From NCBI RefSeq assembly GCF_043195105.1, contig NZ_JBAFWO010000006.1: DNA of 64,000 nucleotides, one strand, 5' to 3'. The translations under genes and the position numbers were made by a program. Source of the DNA: NCEH01 sp002257205 (GTDB taxonomy: Bacteria > Pseudomonadota > Alphaproteobacteria > Rhizobiales > Xanthobacteraceae). The notes beneath the pieces were generated by a model. That model had not been told where the DNA came from. It worked only from the letters and a program-made list of their open reading frames with translations, and searched no databases. Shown here one piece after another: positions 1 to 7,662 of this stretch; position 1 is the first letter of the stretch, and each line of letters opens with the position of its first letter.

Positions 1-120
1 GGCGAGTTCGATCAGAATGCGGTCCAGCTGGCCATCGACCGGGCTGTGCTGACCGAAGTCGGCATCAGCGGACATGCGCGTCGAAGCTTCAATGCGAAAC
101 GGTCGCCGACTCGCGGACAT
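1..120 (-). CDS. N-terminal 40 codons of a probable CheZ-type chemotaxis phosphatase (cut by window edge)
   Basis: An open frame runs off the left edge from an ATG at 120. A clear Shine-Dalgarno sequence, GGAGGT on the minus strand, lies 4 nt upstream. The visible protein begins MSASRRPFRIEAS and continues to residue 40 without a stop. The basic-FRIE start resembles, from memory, alphaproteobacterial proteins annotated as protein phosphatase CheZ, and the divergent neighbour is cheY, CheZ's substrate. Only 40 residues are visible, so the catalytic helix cannot be checked. A second in-frame ATG lies at 75. The existence of the gene is more certain than its identity. Confidence 0.45.
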   Translation of the reverse strand, partial: MSASRRPFRIEASTRMSADADFGQHSPVDGQLDRILIELA

Positions 121-301
121 CCCGACCTCCAGTATTCGAAGATTAAGTTGTCTCTTTATATTTCAACTCTCCCTCCGAACACCAGCCCACCGCCCGCGGC
201 GTTGCAAGCTTCGCGCAAGGCGATCTCCGGTAAAAGAAACGAACGGAGCCGATGAGACATCTCTCGGTCGGCATTTCTTATGCCCTCAAACGGAGCGTCC
301 C
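121..301. promoter_or_regulatory. Divergent intergenic region between the edge gene and cheY
   Basis: This gap of about 180 nt between two divergent starts must hold both promoters. It is more AT-rich than its surroundings around 130-170, including a TTTATATTT stretch that could be a -10 region. I see no convincing sigma-54 (GG-N10-GC) or perfect CtrA site. A reading frame starting at 74 runs through it into cheY, but its residues upstream of 302 look random. Confidence 0.4.
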
Positions 302-685
302 ATGGCGGTAGACCTTTCGATGAAAATTCTTGTGGTGGACGACTACAAGACCATGGTCCGGATCATTCGGAACCTCTTGAAGCAAATCGGCTTCGAGGAT
401 GTCGACGAGGCGTCCGACGGAACCGAGGCGCTCTCGCTGCTCAAGGTGAACAAATACGGCCTCGTGATCTCGGACTGGAACATGGAGCCCATGACTGGAT
501 ACGAACTGCTCAAGCGCGTGCGTGACGACGAGGTTCTCAAGGAAACCCCGTTCATCATGGTGACCGCCGAAGCCAAGTCGGAAAATGTGATCGCGGCGAA
601 GAAGGCGGGTGTCAGCAACTATATCGTCAAGCCGTTCAACGCGCAGACGCTGAAGGGCAAGATCGACACCGTGTTCGAGGCCTGA
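302..685 (+). CDS. cheY: CheY-type single-domain chemotaxis response regulator
   Basis: This 127-residue protein is one receiver domain with no output domain. It has the acidic pair D13-D14, phospho-acceptor D58 in SDWNM, the switch residue T88 and K110 in VKPFN, which is the full CheY set. The phosphorylated form should bind FliM at the switch. ATG at 302 follows GGAGCG at a normal distance, and an ATG at 320 is a weaker alternative. The gene is separate from the cheA cluster at 31.5-37.4 kb, which carries its own CheY. It faces the probable cheZ, so this copy may be the one CheZ dephosphorylates, which is inference. Confidence 0.93.
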   Translation: MAVDLSMKILVVDDYKTMVRIIRNLLKQIGFEDVDEASDGTEALSLLKVNKYGLVISDWNMEPMTGYELLKRVRDDEVLKETPFIMVTAEAKSENVIAAKKAGVSNYIVKPFNAQTLKGKIDTVFEA

Positions 686-760
686 TCTTCCGATCCGTGT
701 TCAGCGCATCGCGAATACGTACGCTTCATGAATAAAGTCATTCAGAGTAGTACCTCCAGC

Positions 761-780
761 GCCCGGCCCTCGTGCCGGGC
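761..780 (+). terminator. Possible terminator after cheY
   Basis: A 7-bp perfect stem, GCCCGGC at 761-767 with GCCGGGC at 774-780, has a 6-nt loop and is followed by GTTT. The U-tract is short, so this is a weak intrinsic terminator candidate. Its place 75 nt after the cheY stop supports the call. Confidence 0.45.
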
Positions 781-1186
781 GTTTGGATTCTGCCTCTATC
801 CCGGGCGCTTCCAGAACTGGCCGGGCCGCCCTGCATGCGGGGCCGGAAAGGGATCCATCCACCTCACCTTTAAATCATTCTAAATCCCCCCAGAATGGAG
901 GGAATAGGGCCCGGAAACGGACGCATGACTTGTTGCATATGGCCTGCCGGACGCACCCTCCTCACCAAAATACCGTTTCGCCTGAAAAACCCGCTCCAAA
1001 TCGCAGCGCTAAGCCGAAACCACCGCTGATGGCGCTCCAAATCCGCACCAACTCTCGTTGTGGGGGAAGCAATTCCTTCATACCAATTCAACAACGGAAG
1101 CGGAGCAAATGGCTCTCGCCGGAAATACATTCTGAACCAAGAATTAAGATTGAGCCTGAACGGCCAAAATTCTGAGGAGCAGTCCC
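781..1186 (+). promoter_or_regulatory. Gene-free leader and promoter region upstream of ftcR
   Basis: No credible reading frame is seen in these 400 bases; frames on both strands give low-complexity translations. The stretch around 866-1160 is AT-rich for this genome and probably holds the ftcR promoter. TTAA at 870-873, seven bases, then TAAA at 881-884 resembles a CtrA site (TTAA-N7-TTAA) with one mismatch. The ftcR Shine-Dalgarno sequence, GAGGAG, lies just before 1187. Confidence 0.4.
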
Positions 1187-1855
1187 ATGTATGTGGTTGT
1201 CGATCCCCGCGCATCTGTCGCTGAGAGCTATGTTTCCGGTTTTTCTCGTGAAGGATTTTCCTCTCTCGGCTTTGGGCACGGCGAATTCAAGGAATGGCTG
1301 CAGTCCGCCTCCGATCAAGACTTGGGCGCGGTTCAGGGTTTCTTGCTCGGCGACTTCGAGTCCCGCAATTCCTATCCGGAAATGATCCGCACACACTCCC
1401 GTGCCCCGGTGATCGCGCTGGAAGACATCAAGTCGCTGTCCCAGACGCTCGAGCTCTATACCGCTGGCATCGATGATGTGGTGCGCAAGCCGGTTCATGT
1501 CCGGGAGATCGTCGCCCGGTCGGACGCCGTGTGGCGCCGCATGAACACCAATAACGGCCCCGCCACCACCGGCCGGCTCAGCGTGTATTTCGACGGCCGT
1601 GATCCGGCGGTGGACGGCGTGCCGCTGTCCTTGCCCCGCCGCGAGCGCCACATCCTCGAATATCTCGTGAAGAACAGCAAACGCCGCGTCACCAAGACCC
1701 AGATCTTCAATACCATCTACGGTATCTTCAACGAAGACGTGGATGAGAGCGTGATCGAGGGCCACATGAGCAAGCTGCGCAAGAAACTGCGCATGCGCCT
1801 CGGCCACGACGTGATCGATGCCAAGCGCTACATCGGTTATCAATTCGTCGGTTGA
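1187..1855 (+). CDS. ftcR: Flagellar transcriptional regulator FtcR (OmpR-like)
   Basis: This 222-residue two-domain protein resembles Brucella FtcR and rhizobial Rem along its length. Residues 1-115 are a receiver-like domain ending in DDVVRKPVHVREI, and about 125-222 are an OmpR/PhoB winged helix (LPRRERHILEYLVKN, then KLRKKLRMRLG). Family members activate flagellar genes, so this is probably the master regulator of the adjoining island. The N-terminus has a single Asp (D6) instead of the usual acidic pair, so control by phosphorylation is doubtful. ATG at 1187 follows a GAGGAG ribosome site. It is monocistronic, with a strong terminator downstream. Confidence 0.92.
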   Translation: MYVVVDPRASVAESYVSGFSREGFSSLGFGHGEFKEWLQSASDQDLGAVQGFLLGDFESRNSYPEMIRTHSRAPVIALEDIKSLSQTLELYTAGIDDVVRKPVHVREIVARSDAVWRRMNTNNGPATTGRLSVYFDGRDPAVDGVPLSLPRRERHILEYLVKNSKRRVTKTQIFNTIYGIFNEDVDESVIEGHMSKLRKKLRMRLGHDVIDAKRYIGYQFVG

Positions 1856-1878
1856 TCTCCTAGGATCCGACGGCACTG

Positions 1879-1917
1879 GCCGTCTCGTCGCCCCCGACGA
1901 GGCGGCTTTTCTTTTTT
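1879..1917 (+). terminator. Strong intrinsic terminator of ftcR
   Basis: A 12-bp stem (1879-1890 with 1895-1906) has one G-U pair and a CCCC loop. It is followed by TTTTCTTTTTT, giving a textbook rho-independent terminator 24 nt after the ftcR stop. Confidence 0.92.
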
Positions 1918-2053
1918 CGATCAGCTTCTTATCTCACCCCCGCCGGGTTGGACCCGCAAGCTTCGGTCCAGCTTCCGCGTTTAATACCGGGACGATCCTG
2001 GCCTCCACATGCGACGGCGGAAACCGCCTGGACTTGCCTTCCCGGAGAGACAC

Positions 2054-3730
2054 ATGCGCCTCACGCTCAAAACTTCGCTTATCGGAACCGTGCTGATTCT
2101 CCTGGTCTGCCTTTTGGGGCAGGCGGTCATTGGCACGCTCATGCTCAACCGACTGAACGTCGCAACGCATGATATTTCCAACAATTGGCTGCCCAGCGTG
2201 CGGGTGCTCGGCGAGATCAAATTTCACCTGGCGCGCGTCCGCGCCGCGCAGATCCGAAGGTCGGTCTTGACGAATGCCGACGAGATCAAATCAACCGACC
2301 AGTCCATCGCTGAGTCGAAGGGCGACGTAAAAGAATCCGTCAAACTCTATAAGACACTGGTCTCTACGCCGGAAGAAGCGGAGGTCTGGCGCACGGTCGA
2401 ACAGAAGCTCGCCGAATACGATCTTGTGATCAGTCGCGCTTTCGCCGCTCAGGCAACTGGGGATCTCGACACCACCGTCGCTCTATTGAACGAGTCCGCG
2501 GAGGCCTTCAATAAGATGCTTGAGCCGCTCGACCGTGACGTTCAGCTGAACAACGAAAGCTCCGCCGTTGCGGCCGGCGTCGCAGAAGAGGCGTTCACGG
2601 ATGGCCGCTTGTCGATGATCCTCGCCAGCAGCGCCGCGACGGCCATCGCCATCGGTGCCATTTGCTTTATCTTCTTCGGGGTCACACGGCCGCTCACCAA
2701 CATCACCGACGCCATGAAGCGCATTTCCGGCGGCGCGCTTGAGACCGAGATCGCCGGGCTCGCCAAGTCCAACGAGATCGGTGAAATGGCCCGCGCGCTC
2801 AGCGTGTTCCGCGACAATCTCGCCGAGAACGAGCGGCTGCGCCTCGAGCAGATCCGCAAGGATGAGGAGATGACCGCGAAGATCATTTCCGAGCGCAATT
2901 CCATCGCCAATGCGTTCCAGCAGACCATGGGCAGTCTTGCCGAGCGCTTCGCCTCCTCCTCCAACGAAGTGGCCGATGCGGCGCGGGGGCTCTCCGCCAG
3001 CGCCGAGGAAACCTCGCGCCAGGCCCATGCGGTGTCCAGCGCCGCGGAAGGTGCATCCAGCAACGTGCAGACCGTCGCCGCGTCCGCCGAGGAGCTTTCC
3101 GCCTCGATCCGCGAAGTGAGCGAGCAGGTGGCGAATTCCGCCAAGATCGCCCATTCCGCCGCCGACGAAGCGGGGCGCACCAGCGACAATATCCGCGCCC
3201 TCTCAGCAGCTGCCAATTCCATCGGCGGCGTGCTGAACCTGATTAAGGACATTGCCGAGCAGACCAATCTGCTGGCCCTCAACGCCACCATCGAGGCGGC
3301 ACGGGCAGGCGATGCGGGACGCGGCTTCGCGGTGGTTGCCGCAGAAGTGAAGGAACTGGCGGCACAGACCGCCAAGGCCACCGACGAGATTGCCGCCAAG
3401 ATCGGCGAGATCCAGGAGGCGACCGGCGCCACCGTGACGTCCATCAGCTCCATCGTCACCACCATCAACTCGATCCGGGACGTGACGGGCGCCATTTCCA
3501 GCGCCATCGAAGAGCAGCGTGTCGCCACCAGCGAAATCGCCGGCAATACCCATCGCGCCGCCGAAGGCGCGAGCCAGGTGACGGTCAACATGACCGAGGT
3601 CGGCAAGGCCGCCGGTTCCACCGGCTCCGCCGCGACCCAGCTCATGAGCCTGTCCTCGGCCCTGTCCGAGCAATCGCATTCTATGGAGACCGAGGTGACC
3701 CGCTTCGTCAGCTCCCTGCGCGCCGCCTGA
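2054..3730 (+). CDS. Methyl-accepting chemotaxis protein, four-helix-bundle type
   Basis: This is a 558-residue transmembrane chemoreceptor. TM1 is about residues 8-30, a helical periplasmic sensor of roughly 150 residues follows (4HB_MCP-like), and TM2 is about 188-212. A HAMP domain (PLTNITDAMKRISGG) leads to a long coiled-coil signalling domain with the conserved hairpin tip EQTNLLALNATIEAARAG, which contacts CheA and CheW. There is no C-terminal NWETF-type CheR tether. I chose ATG 2054 because GGAGAG lies 7 nt upstream; the frame is open back to 2009 but lacks a ribosome site there. The ligand cannot be deduced. Confidence 0.93.
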   Translation: MRLTLKTSLIGTVLILLVCLLGQAVIGTLMLNRLNVATHDISNNWLPSVRVLGEIKFHLARVRAAQIRRSVLTNADEIKSTDQSIAESKGDVKESVKLYKTLVSTPEEAEVWRTVEQKLAEYDLVISRAFAAQATGDLDTTVALLNESAEAFNKMLEPLDRDVQLNNESSAVAAGVAEEAFTDGRLSMILASSAATAIAIGAICFIFFGVTRPLTNITDAMKRISGGALETEIAGLAKSNEIGEMARALSVFRDNLAENERLRLEQIRKDEEMTAKIISERNSIANAFQQTMGSLAERFASSSNEVADAARGLSASAEETSRQAHAVSSAAEGASSNVQTVAASAEELSASIREVSEQVANSAKIAHSAADEAGRTSDNIRALSAAANSIGGVLNLIKDIAEQTNLLALNATIEAARAGDAGRGFAVVAAEVKELAAQTAKATDEIAAKIGEIQEATGATVTSISSIVTTINSIRDVTGAISSAIEEQRVATSEIAGNTHRAAEGASQVTVNMTEVGKAAGSTGSAATQLMSLSSALSEQSHSMETEVTRFVSSLRAA

Positions 3731-3750
3731 ACGCGACGCATCCAAGAAGC

Positions 3751-3776
3751 AAGGCGGCGCCCTGTGGCGCCGCCTT
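3751..3776 (+). terminator. Hairpin after the chemoreceptor gene
   Basis: A perfect 11-bp stem (3751-3761 with 3766-3776) with a CTGT loop begins 20 nt after the stop codon. No T-run follows, so it may be a terminator or a stabilising 3' hairpin. Confidence 0.6.
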
Positions 3777-4560
3777 CAACGCGTTTAAATCCCCTCGCAA
3801 GCCGCCGCGTCCCTCCGTTCCTCCGCACCGGGCGCTGGTGAAACCCGACACGATCAGCCGTCCCGGTCCGGCAGCGGCCCCATGATGGGCGCGGGATGCC
3901 GCGGAACGTCTCCCATCTGCGCCATCGCGCCGGGAAGCGTCCGGTGCCCCATCCTCATCGATGGTTTCGCCCGCCGGCGCGATGCATGCCGACATTGCGC
4001 TCTTGAGCGGCGGGATCGGCGGCGCGCCGGCTCCCGTGCGGCGGCTATCGCTGTGTTCGATCCCACCCCGCCGCGATTCGGCCCGATGCGCCACCACCCT
4101 TTGCCCGCGTGGACAGGGCGGGCGCCGGTCGCAATGTGCGGGGTCGAAGCCTCAGTCGGGCCGCCACCGAGCCCGACGGGTCCTTCCCGGCGGATCCAAA
4201 CGGGCGCCGGCCGCCCTCTCTCGCCGTTCGCCGATGTCTTCAAGGCCGAGGAATGCAAGGCCGAGGATCGGCCGCATCCTCGGCCGTCCGGCGGGAGGCA
4301 GACAAGCGGAACGTCCCCGCGCGCCAGCCGGAGGCTGGCCTGTCCAGGCCTGGTGAATGCAGAGCCTCGCGTGGTCCGGCGGGGCGCATGTCTTCAGCAT
4401 GGATGTGCCCACTTCGGGGAAGGGCCGCGTCTGGTGCGCGCGCCCTGCCGGCTCGCGGTGTCGCCTGAACACCAGGACCATCGTCCGCCCGGTCTGCGCA
4501 AGGCTCGTTCTCACGCAGGCAATGGCAGCGGGTGCCTTTCAAACCCAGCGCACCGTGCAA
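3777..4560. other. Gene-free stretch between the chemoreceptor and fliP
   Basis: About 780 bases between convergent transcription units hold no reading frame I can support. Open frames exist on both strands, up to 286 codons, but they are rich in Arg, Pro, Gly and Cys, lack ribosome sites and resemble no family. A short direct repeat, AAGGCCGAGGA, occurs near 4243 and 4258. This could be a decayed gene or the site of a lost flagellin or cargo gene; the sequence does not say which. Confidence 0.5.
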
Positions 4561-4588
4561 AAATAAACCCCGCCGAAACGCGGCGGGG
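4561..4588 (-). terminator. Intrinsic terminator of the minus-strand flagellar operon
   Basis: An 8-bp perfect stem, CCCCGCCG at 4568-4575 with CGGCGGGG at 4581-4588, is followed on the minus strand by TTTATTT. It lies about 95 nt downstream of fliP, the last gene of the motA-to-fliP block. Confidence 0.85.
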
Positions 4589-4683
4589 CTTGTCAGTGGC
4601 GAGGGCGGGCCCAATGGGTGCCATCCATGAATGCTGTCCGGAAAGGGGCAGGTCAGCCTCATCAGGGGCAGTCGGGCGCACGG

Positions 4684-5535
4684 TCAGTAGAACGAGCGCA
4701 CCAGCCCGCTCACCAGGATGTTCCAACCGTCGATCAGGATGAAGAACAGGATCTTGAAGGGCAGAGAGATCACCGAGGGCGGCATCATCATCATGCCCAT
4801 GGACATCACCAGCGTTGCCACGATCATGTCGATGATTAGGAATGGCAGCACGATCAGGAAGCCGATCTCGAAGCCGCGCCGCAGCTCGGAAATCATGAAG
4901 GCCGGGATCAGGATGCGCATGTCGATCTTCTCTTCCGGCGCGTTCGCCGCCTTCGGCGGGACCGGCAGCGGGGCGGCGAGCTTGCGGTCGGGCTTCTCGG
5001 CATTCGCCTGGGCGATGTCCGCGAACAATTGCAGATCCTTGCCGCGCACCTGGGAGAGCATGAAATCGCGGAATGGGTCGGCGATCCGCGCGATCGCTTC
5101 TTCTTCGGTGATCTTCTGTTCCGTTAGCGGGCGCACGCCCTCCTGCCAGGCGCGATCGAAGGTCGGGCCCATGATGTAGAAGGTCATGAACAGCGACAGG
5201 CTGATCAGCACGAGGTTCGCCGGCGTCGATTGCAGGCCGAGGCCGGACCGCAGGAACGACAGGGCGATGGCGAGGCGCGTGAAGCTCGTCATCATGATGA
5301 GCAGGCCCGGCGCCACCGAAAGAACCGTCAGCAGCGCCACCATCTGAATGATGCGCCCGCTGGTGCTGCCGCCACCGCTGTCGGGCAGCAATTGGTCGAG
5401 ATTGAGGGTCTGGGCCGTGGCCGGGCCGGCGGCGAGCACCAGGGCGCCGGCGAGCAGCAGCGCGCAAGCGGGCAGAACCCTCGCGGGCGGAACCCTCGCG
5501 GGCAGGGCCCGCGCGGTCAGGGACGGCCGGTTCAC
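4684..5535 (-). CDS. fliP: Flagellar type III export gate protein FliP
   Basis: This is a 283-residue core subunit of the FliPQR export gate in the inner membrane. A signal peptide covers about residues 1-42 (AGPATAQ cleavage region). The conserved FliP core follows: MMTSFTRLAIALSFLR, then RDFMLSQVRGKD and RILIPAFMISELRRGFEIGF. Four membrane segments are visible. The signal-peptide n-region carries a 15-bp tandem repeat and is longer than usual. The start overlaps the fliL stop by 4 nt, suggesting coupled translation. It is the last gene of the minus-strand operon. Confidence 0.96.
   Translation of the reverse strand: MNRPSLTARALPARVPPARVLPACALLLAGALVLAAGPATAQTLNLDQLLPDSGGGSTSGRIIQMVALLTVLSVAPGLLIMMTSFTRLAIALSFLRSGLGLQSTPANLVLISLSLFMTFYIMGPTFDRAWQEGVRPLTEQKITEEEAIARIADPFRDFMLSQVRGKDLQLFADIAQANAEKPDRKLAAPLPVPPKAANAPEEKIDMRILIPAFMISELRRGFEIGFLIVLPFLIIDMIVATLVMSMGMMMMPPSVISLPFKILFFILIDGWNILVSGLVRSFY
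5470..5514 (-). repeat. 15-bp in-frame tandem repeat in the FliP signal peptide
   Basis: Three consecutive 15-bp units lie at 5470-5484, 5485-5499 and 5500-5514. The first two differ at one base and the third is degenerate. They encode five-residue blocks such as PARVL and PARVP in the n-region of the FliP signal peptide. The repeat keeps frame and adds residues before the hydrophobic core. Confidence 0.8.
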
Positions 5536-6044
5536 TGCACCACCAGGGTTTCGAGCAGCAGTTCGCTGACCTTGCCTTCGGAGCGGATGCCGGCGCGCTC
5601 GTTGAGATCCTCCCGCAGGTGCTGAAGCGCGCTCGGCCCCTCCAATTGGCTGAGCGAGAGCGTGCGCATATAGGCCATGATGTCTTCGCGGATCTCGCTC
5701 GCGGTGACCTGCGGGTTCGCCAGGGCGCCGGTCTTGAAGATGATCGTGGATTCGAGGCGCGCGAAGGTTCCCGAGGGTGCGGCGAGATTCACCACCACCG
5801 GCTTCAGGGCCTGGGAGGAGAGATTGCCGGTATAGGCGAGGGGTTCCGGTTTCTTTTCCGGCTCGACGGGCGGCTTGGCGGCGACCACCTTCTCCACCGT
5901 GTCGGCCAGCTGGTAGCCGAGCCCGCCGCCCATCACCACGCCGAGCACGGTGAGAATGAGCAGCGCGAGAATCATGCCGCTGCCTTTCTTGGCGGGGGCG
6001 GTGGCGGGGTCCGGGGCGGCTTTCTTGGCGGGCGCGGCGGCCAT
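5532..6044 (-). CDS. fliL: Flagellar basal-body protein FliL
   Basis: This is a 170-residue single-pass inner-membrane protein that associates with the stator and supports motor torque. A cytoplasmic Ala/Lys/Pro-rich tail (1-22) is followed by one TM helix at about 24-46. A periplasmic domain then carries the FliL core (KPVVVNLA, RLESTIIFKTG, IREDIMAYMRTLSLSQLEG). Length is normal for the family. The gene is separated from flgH by a 131-nt gap filled by a twin-hairpin element, and it overlaps fliP by 4 nt. Confidence 0.94.
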   Translation of the reverse strand: MAAAPAKKAAPDPATAPAKKGSGMILALLILTVLGVVMGGGLGYQLADTVEKVVAAKPPVEPEKKPEPLAYTGNLSSQALKPVVVNLAAPSGTFARLESTIIFKTGALANPQVTASEIREDIMAYMRTLSLSQLEGPSALQHLREDLNERAGIRSEGKVSELLLETLVVQ

Positions 6045-6066
6045 TTTTCTGTCTTCTCCACTTAGG

Positions 6067-6178
6067 GCCTGAACCGATCAGGTTGAAACAACCTGATCGG
6101 TGAATCAGGCACTAAACAATTGTTAGAGAACGCCTTATCCGATCAGCTTGCGACGCAAGCCGATCGCCGCGCGCTCTA
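6067..6178 (-). repeat. Twin-hairpin intergenic element, copy B (flgH-fliL)
   Basis: Two hairpins fill the flgH-fliL gap. One is a perfect 13-bp stem, 6073-6085 with 6089-6101, with an AAA loop and extra outer pairing of 6067-6072 with 6105-6110. The other is a 12-bp stem, 6140-6151 with 6155-6166, with one mismatch and a GAC loop. They are separated by about 38 nt. On the minus strand the element starts with TAGAGC, whose TAG (6176-6178) is the flgH stop codon. Spacer length and sequence match copy A at 27.6 kb although the stems differ. It may be a terminator, an mRNA processing site or a mobile palindromic repeat. Confidence 0.75.
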
Positions 6179-6922
6179 GAAGGGAACGACCATGTCATAG
6201 ATGCGCTGGCCCCAGGCGGGCTGCTGCACATCGGTTTGGCGACCGCGTCCGGCGTAGGAAATGCGCGCCTCGGCGATCTTGTCGTAGGGGATGATATTGG
6301 TCGCGGAGACGTCGAGCGGGTTGACGATGCCGCCGATGTTCAGAACCCGCACTTCGTAATTCACCAGGATTTCCTGCGAGCCGCTGATGATGAGATTGCC
6401 GTCGGGCATCACCTCGGTGACCACCACGGCGATGGAAAGCCGCAGCTTCTCCGACCGGTCGATGGTGCCCTTGCCGGTGGTGCTGGTGGAGGAATTGGTA
6501 TCGAGATTGCCGGAGCCGGCAGCGGCATTGGCGCCCTTGCCGAAGCCGGAGAGATTCAGCGCGGCCTCGGCGCCAAGCCGGGTCTTGGAATCGCGGGAGC
6601 GGTCGGTCGCATTGTCGAACTGCGCCTTGTCGTCGATGGCGATGGCCACGCGAATCACGTCGCCCACTTTGGAGGCCCGCAGGTCGCGATACATGCTCTG
6701 CCCGTTGGCCTGATCCCAGGTCGACCTGAAGCTGCGCTGGGCCGGCTGGCGGAACGCCATGGGCACCGGCTGGCGCGTGGTGTCGAGCCCGGTTCCCACC
6801 GGGGTCAGGGCCGGTCCGAAAGCGAGGCTGTCATAGGTCGTCTGGCAGCCCGCCAGCGCGATCGCGAGGCCAAGGGCGGAAACCACGCGGGCGACGCGCG
6901 GCCGATTCGGCATCAGGTTCAT
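6176..6922 (-). CDS. flgH: Flagellar L-ring lipoprotein FlgH
   Basis: This 248-residue lipoprotein forms the outer-membrane L-ring bushing around the rod. The N-terminal signal ends in a lipobox LAGC within the first 30 residues. The conserved FlgH features follow: SMYRDLRASKVGDVIRVAI, EKLRLSIAVVVTEVMPDGNL and NYEVRVLNIGGIVNPLDV. The ATG at 6922 sits inside the motE stop region, giving a 1-nt overlap. The frame stays open far upstream, but that part is antisense-like shadow. The stop codon coincides with the start of the twin-hairpin element. Confidence 0.95.
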   Translation of the reverse strand: MNLMPNRPRVARVVSALGLAIALAGCQTTYDSLAFGPALTPVGTGLDTTRQPVPMAFRQPAQRSFRSTWDQANGQSMYRDLRASKVGDVIRVAIAIDDKAQFDNATDRSRDSKTRLGAEAALNLSGFGKGANAAAGSGNLDTNSSTSTTGKGTIDRSEKLRLSIAVVVTEVMPDGNLIISGSQEILVNYEVRVLNIGGIVNPLDVSATNIIPYDKIAEARISYAGRGRQTDVQQPAWGQRIYDMVVPF

Positions 6923-7647
6923 CAGCTGGCCCGCCCGTCGACCGTGCGGCGGCCGAGGCCGACCATGATGGAGGTGAGGCGCGCCGCCCGGGGCGGGTCC
7001 ATCTCGTTGAGGATGGCGCTCGCCACGCGCGGGGTGAGCTTCGCGAGCACGGCGGCGGCGGCTTCCTCGCCCATGGCGGAGATCTGCGCCGAGGCGGCGT
7101 CCGGGCGCATCTGGGAGATGACGGAAATGAGGGAATCGTCGGCCTTTTTCAGGAACACCTCGCGCCGTTGCAGCCAGTCCTGATATTCCGCGCGCTTGGC
7201 TTCCAGCGCGGCGATGCGGGCCTCGATGTCCTTCTCCATGGTCGCCAGTGCCTCCTTCTGCCGCGCGAAGCGGGCGTCGGATGCGGCGTTCACGATGGAA
7301 CGGCAATATTGGATCGCATTGTCCTCGCGGCTGGCATCGGCGGCCGCGACTTCCATCGGCCTGGCCGCGGGCGCGCTCTGGGCCTGGGCCTCGCGTCCGA
7401 GGCCGACCAGCGCGGCACACAGCACCAGCAGCAGGGGCAGGGCGCGCGCACGCATCGGCCCGGTCTTCTGGGCTGCATCGCGCCGCATCAGGATCGCGCC
7501 GTCGAGCAGTTCGACCAGATAGCGCTTGTCTTCCCGCAGGCGCTTCATCTGCGCTTGAACCAGCAGCGAGATGCAGGCGGCCCCGGTGACGAGGCCGGTC
7601 ATGAAAATCACCAGAGGTGGAAGCAGAGCGGACATGGTTGCGGTCAT
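6922..7647 (-). CDS. motE: MotE-like periplasmic motility protein with an extra N-terminal membrane segment
   Basis: The C-terminal two thirds matches the MotE/MgtE-N-like family: a signal-like hydrophobic stretch (residues 66-90), a coiled coil (120-165) and QISAMGEEAAAAVLAKLTPRVASAILNEMDPPRAARL. Rhizobial MotE is a periplasmic chaperone for the stator protein MotC. Here the frame starts 64 codons earlier at 7647, with a strong GGGAGG ribosome site, adding another hydrophobic helix (about 8-30). An internal ATG at 7455 would give a conventional MotE but has a poor ribosome site. It is either a natural fusion with a small membrane ORF or the true start is 7455. It lies between flgI and flgH, the usual rhizobial order. 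Confidence 0.82.
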   Translation of the reverse strand: MTATMSALLPPLVIFMTGLVTGAACISLLVQAQMKRLREDKRYLVELLDGAILMRRDAAQKTGPMRARALPLLLVLCAALVGLGREAQAQSAPAARPMEVAAADASREDNAIQYCRSIVNAASDARFARQKEALATMEKDIEARIAALEAKRAEYQDWLQRREVFLKKADDSLISVISQMRPDAASAQISAMGEEAAAAVLAKLTPRVASAILNEMDPPRAARLTSIMVGLGRRTVDGRAS

Positions 7648-7662
7648 CGAGCATCCTCCCGT

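Noticed and set aside
2542..3828. 428-codon frame antisense to the first chemoreceptor
   Set aside because: Low-complexity Ala/Ser/Met composition and no start signals; the sense frame encodes an intact chemoreceptor.
3882..4742. 286-codon plus-strand frame in the gene-free region
   Set aside because: Composition (Arg, Pro, Cys) unlike proteins here, no ribosome site, and it crosses the fliP terminator.
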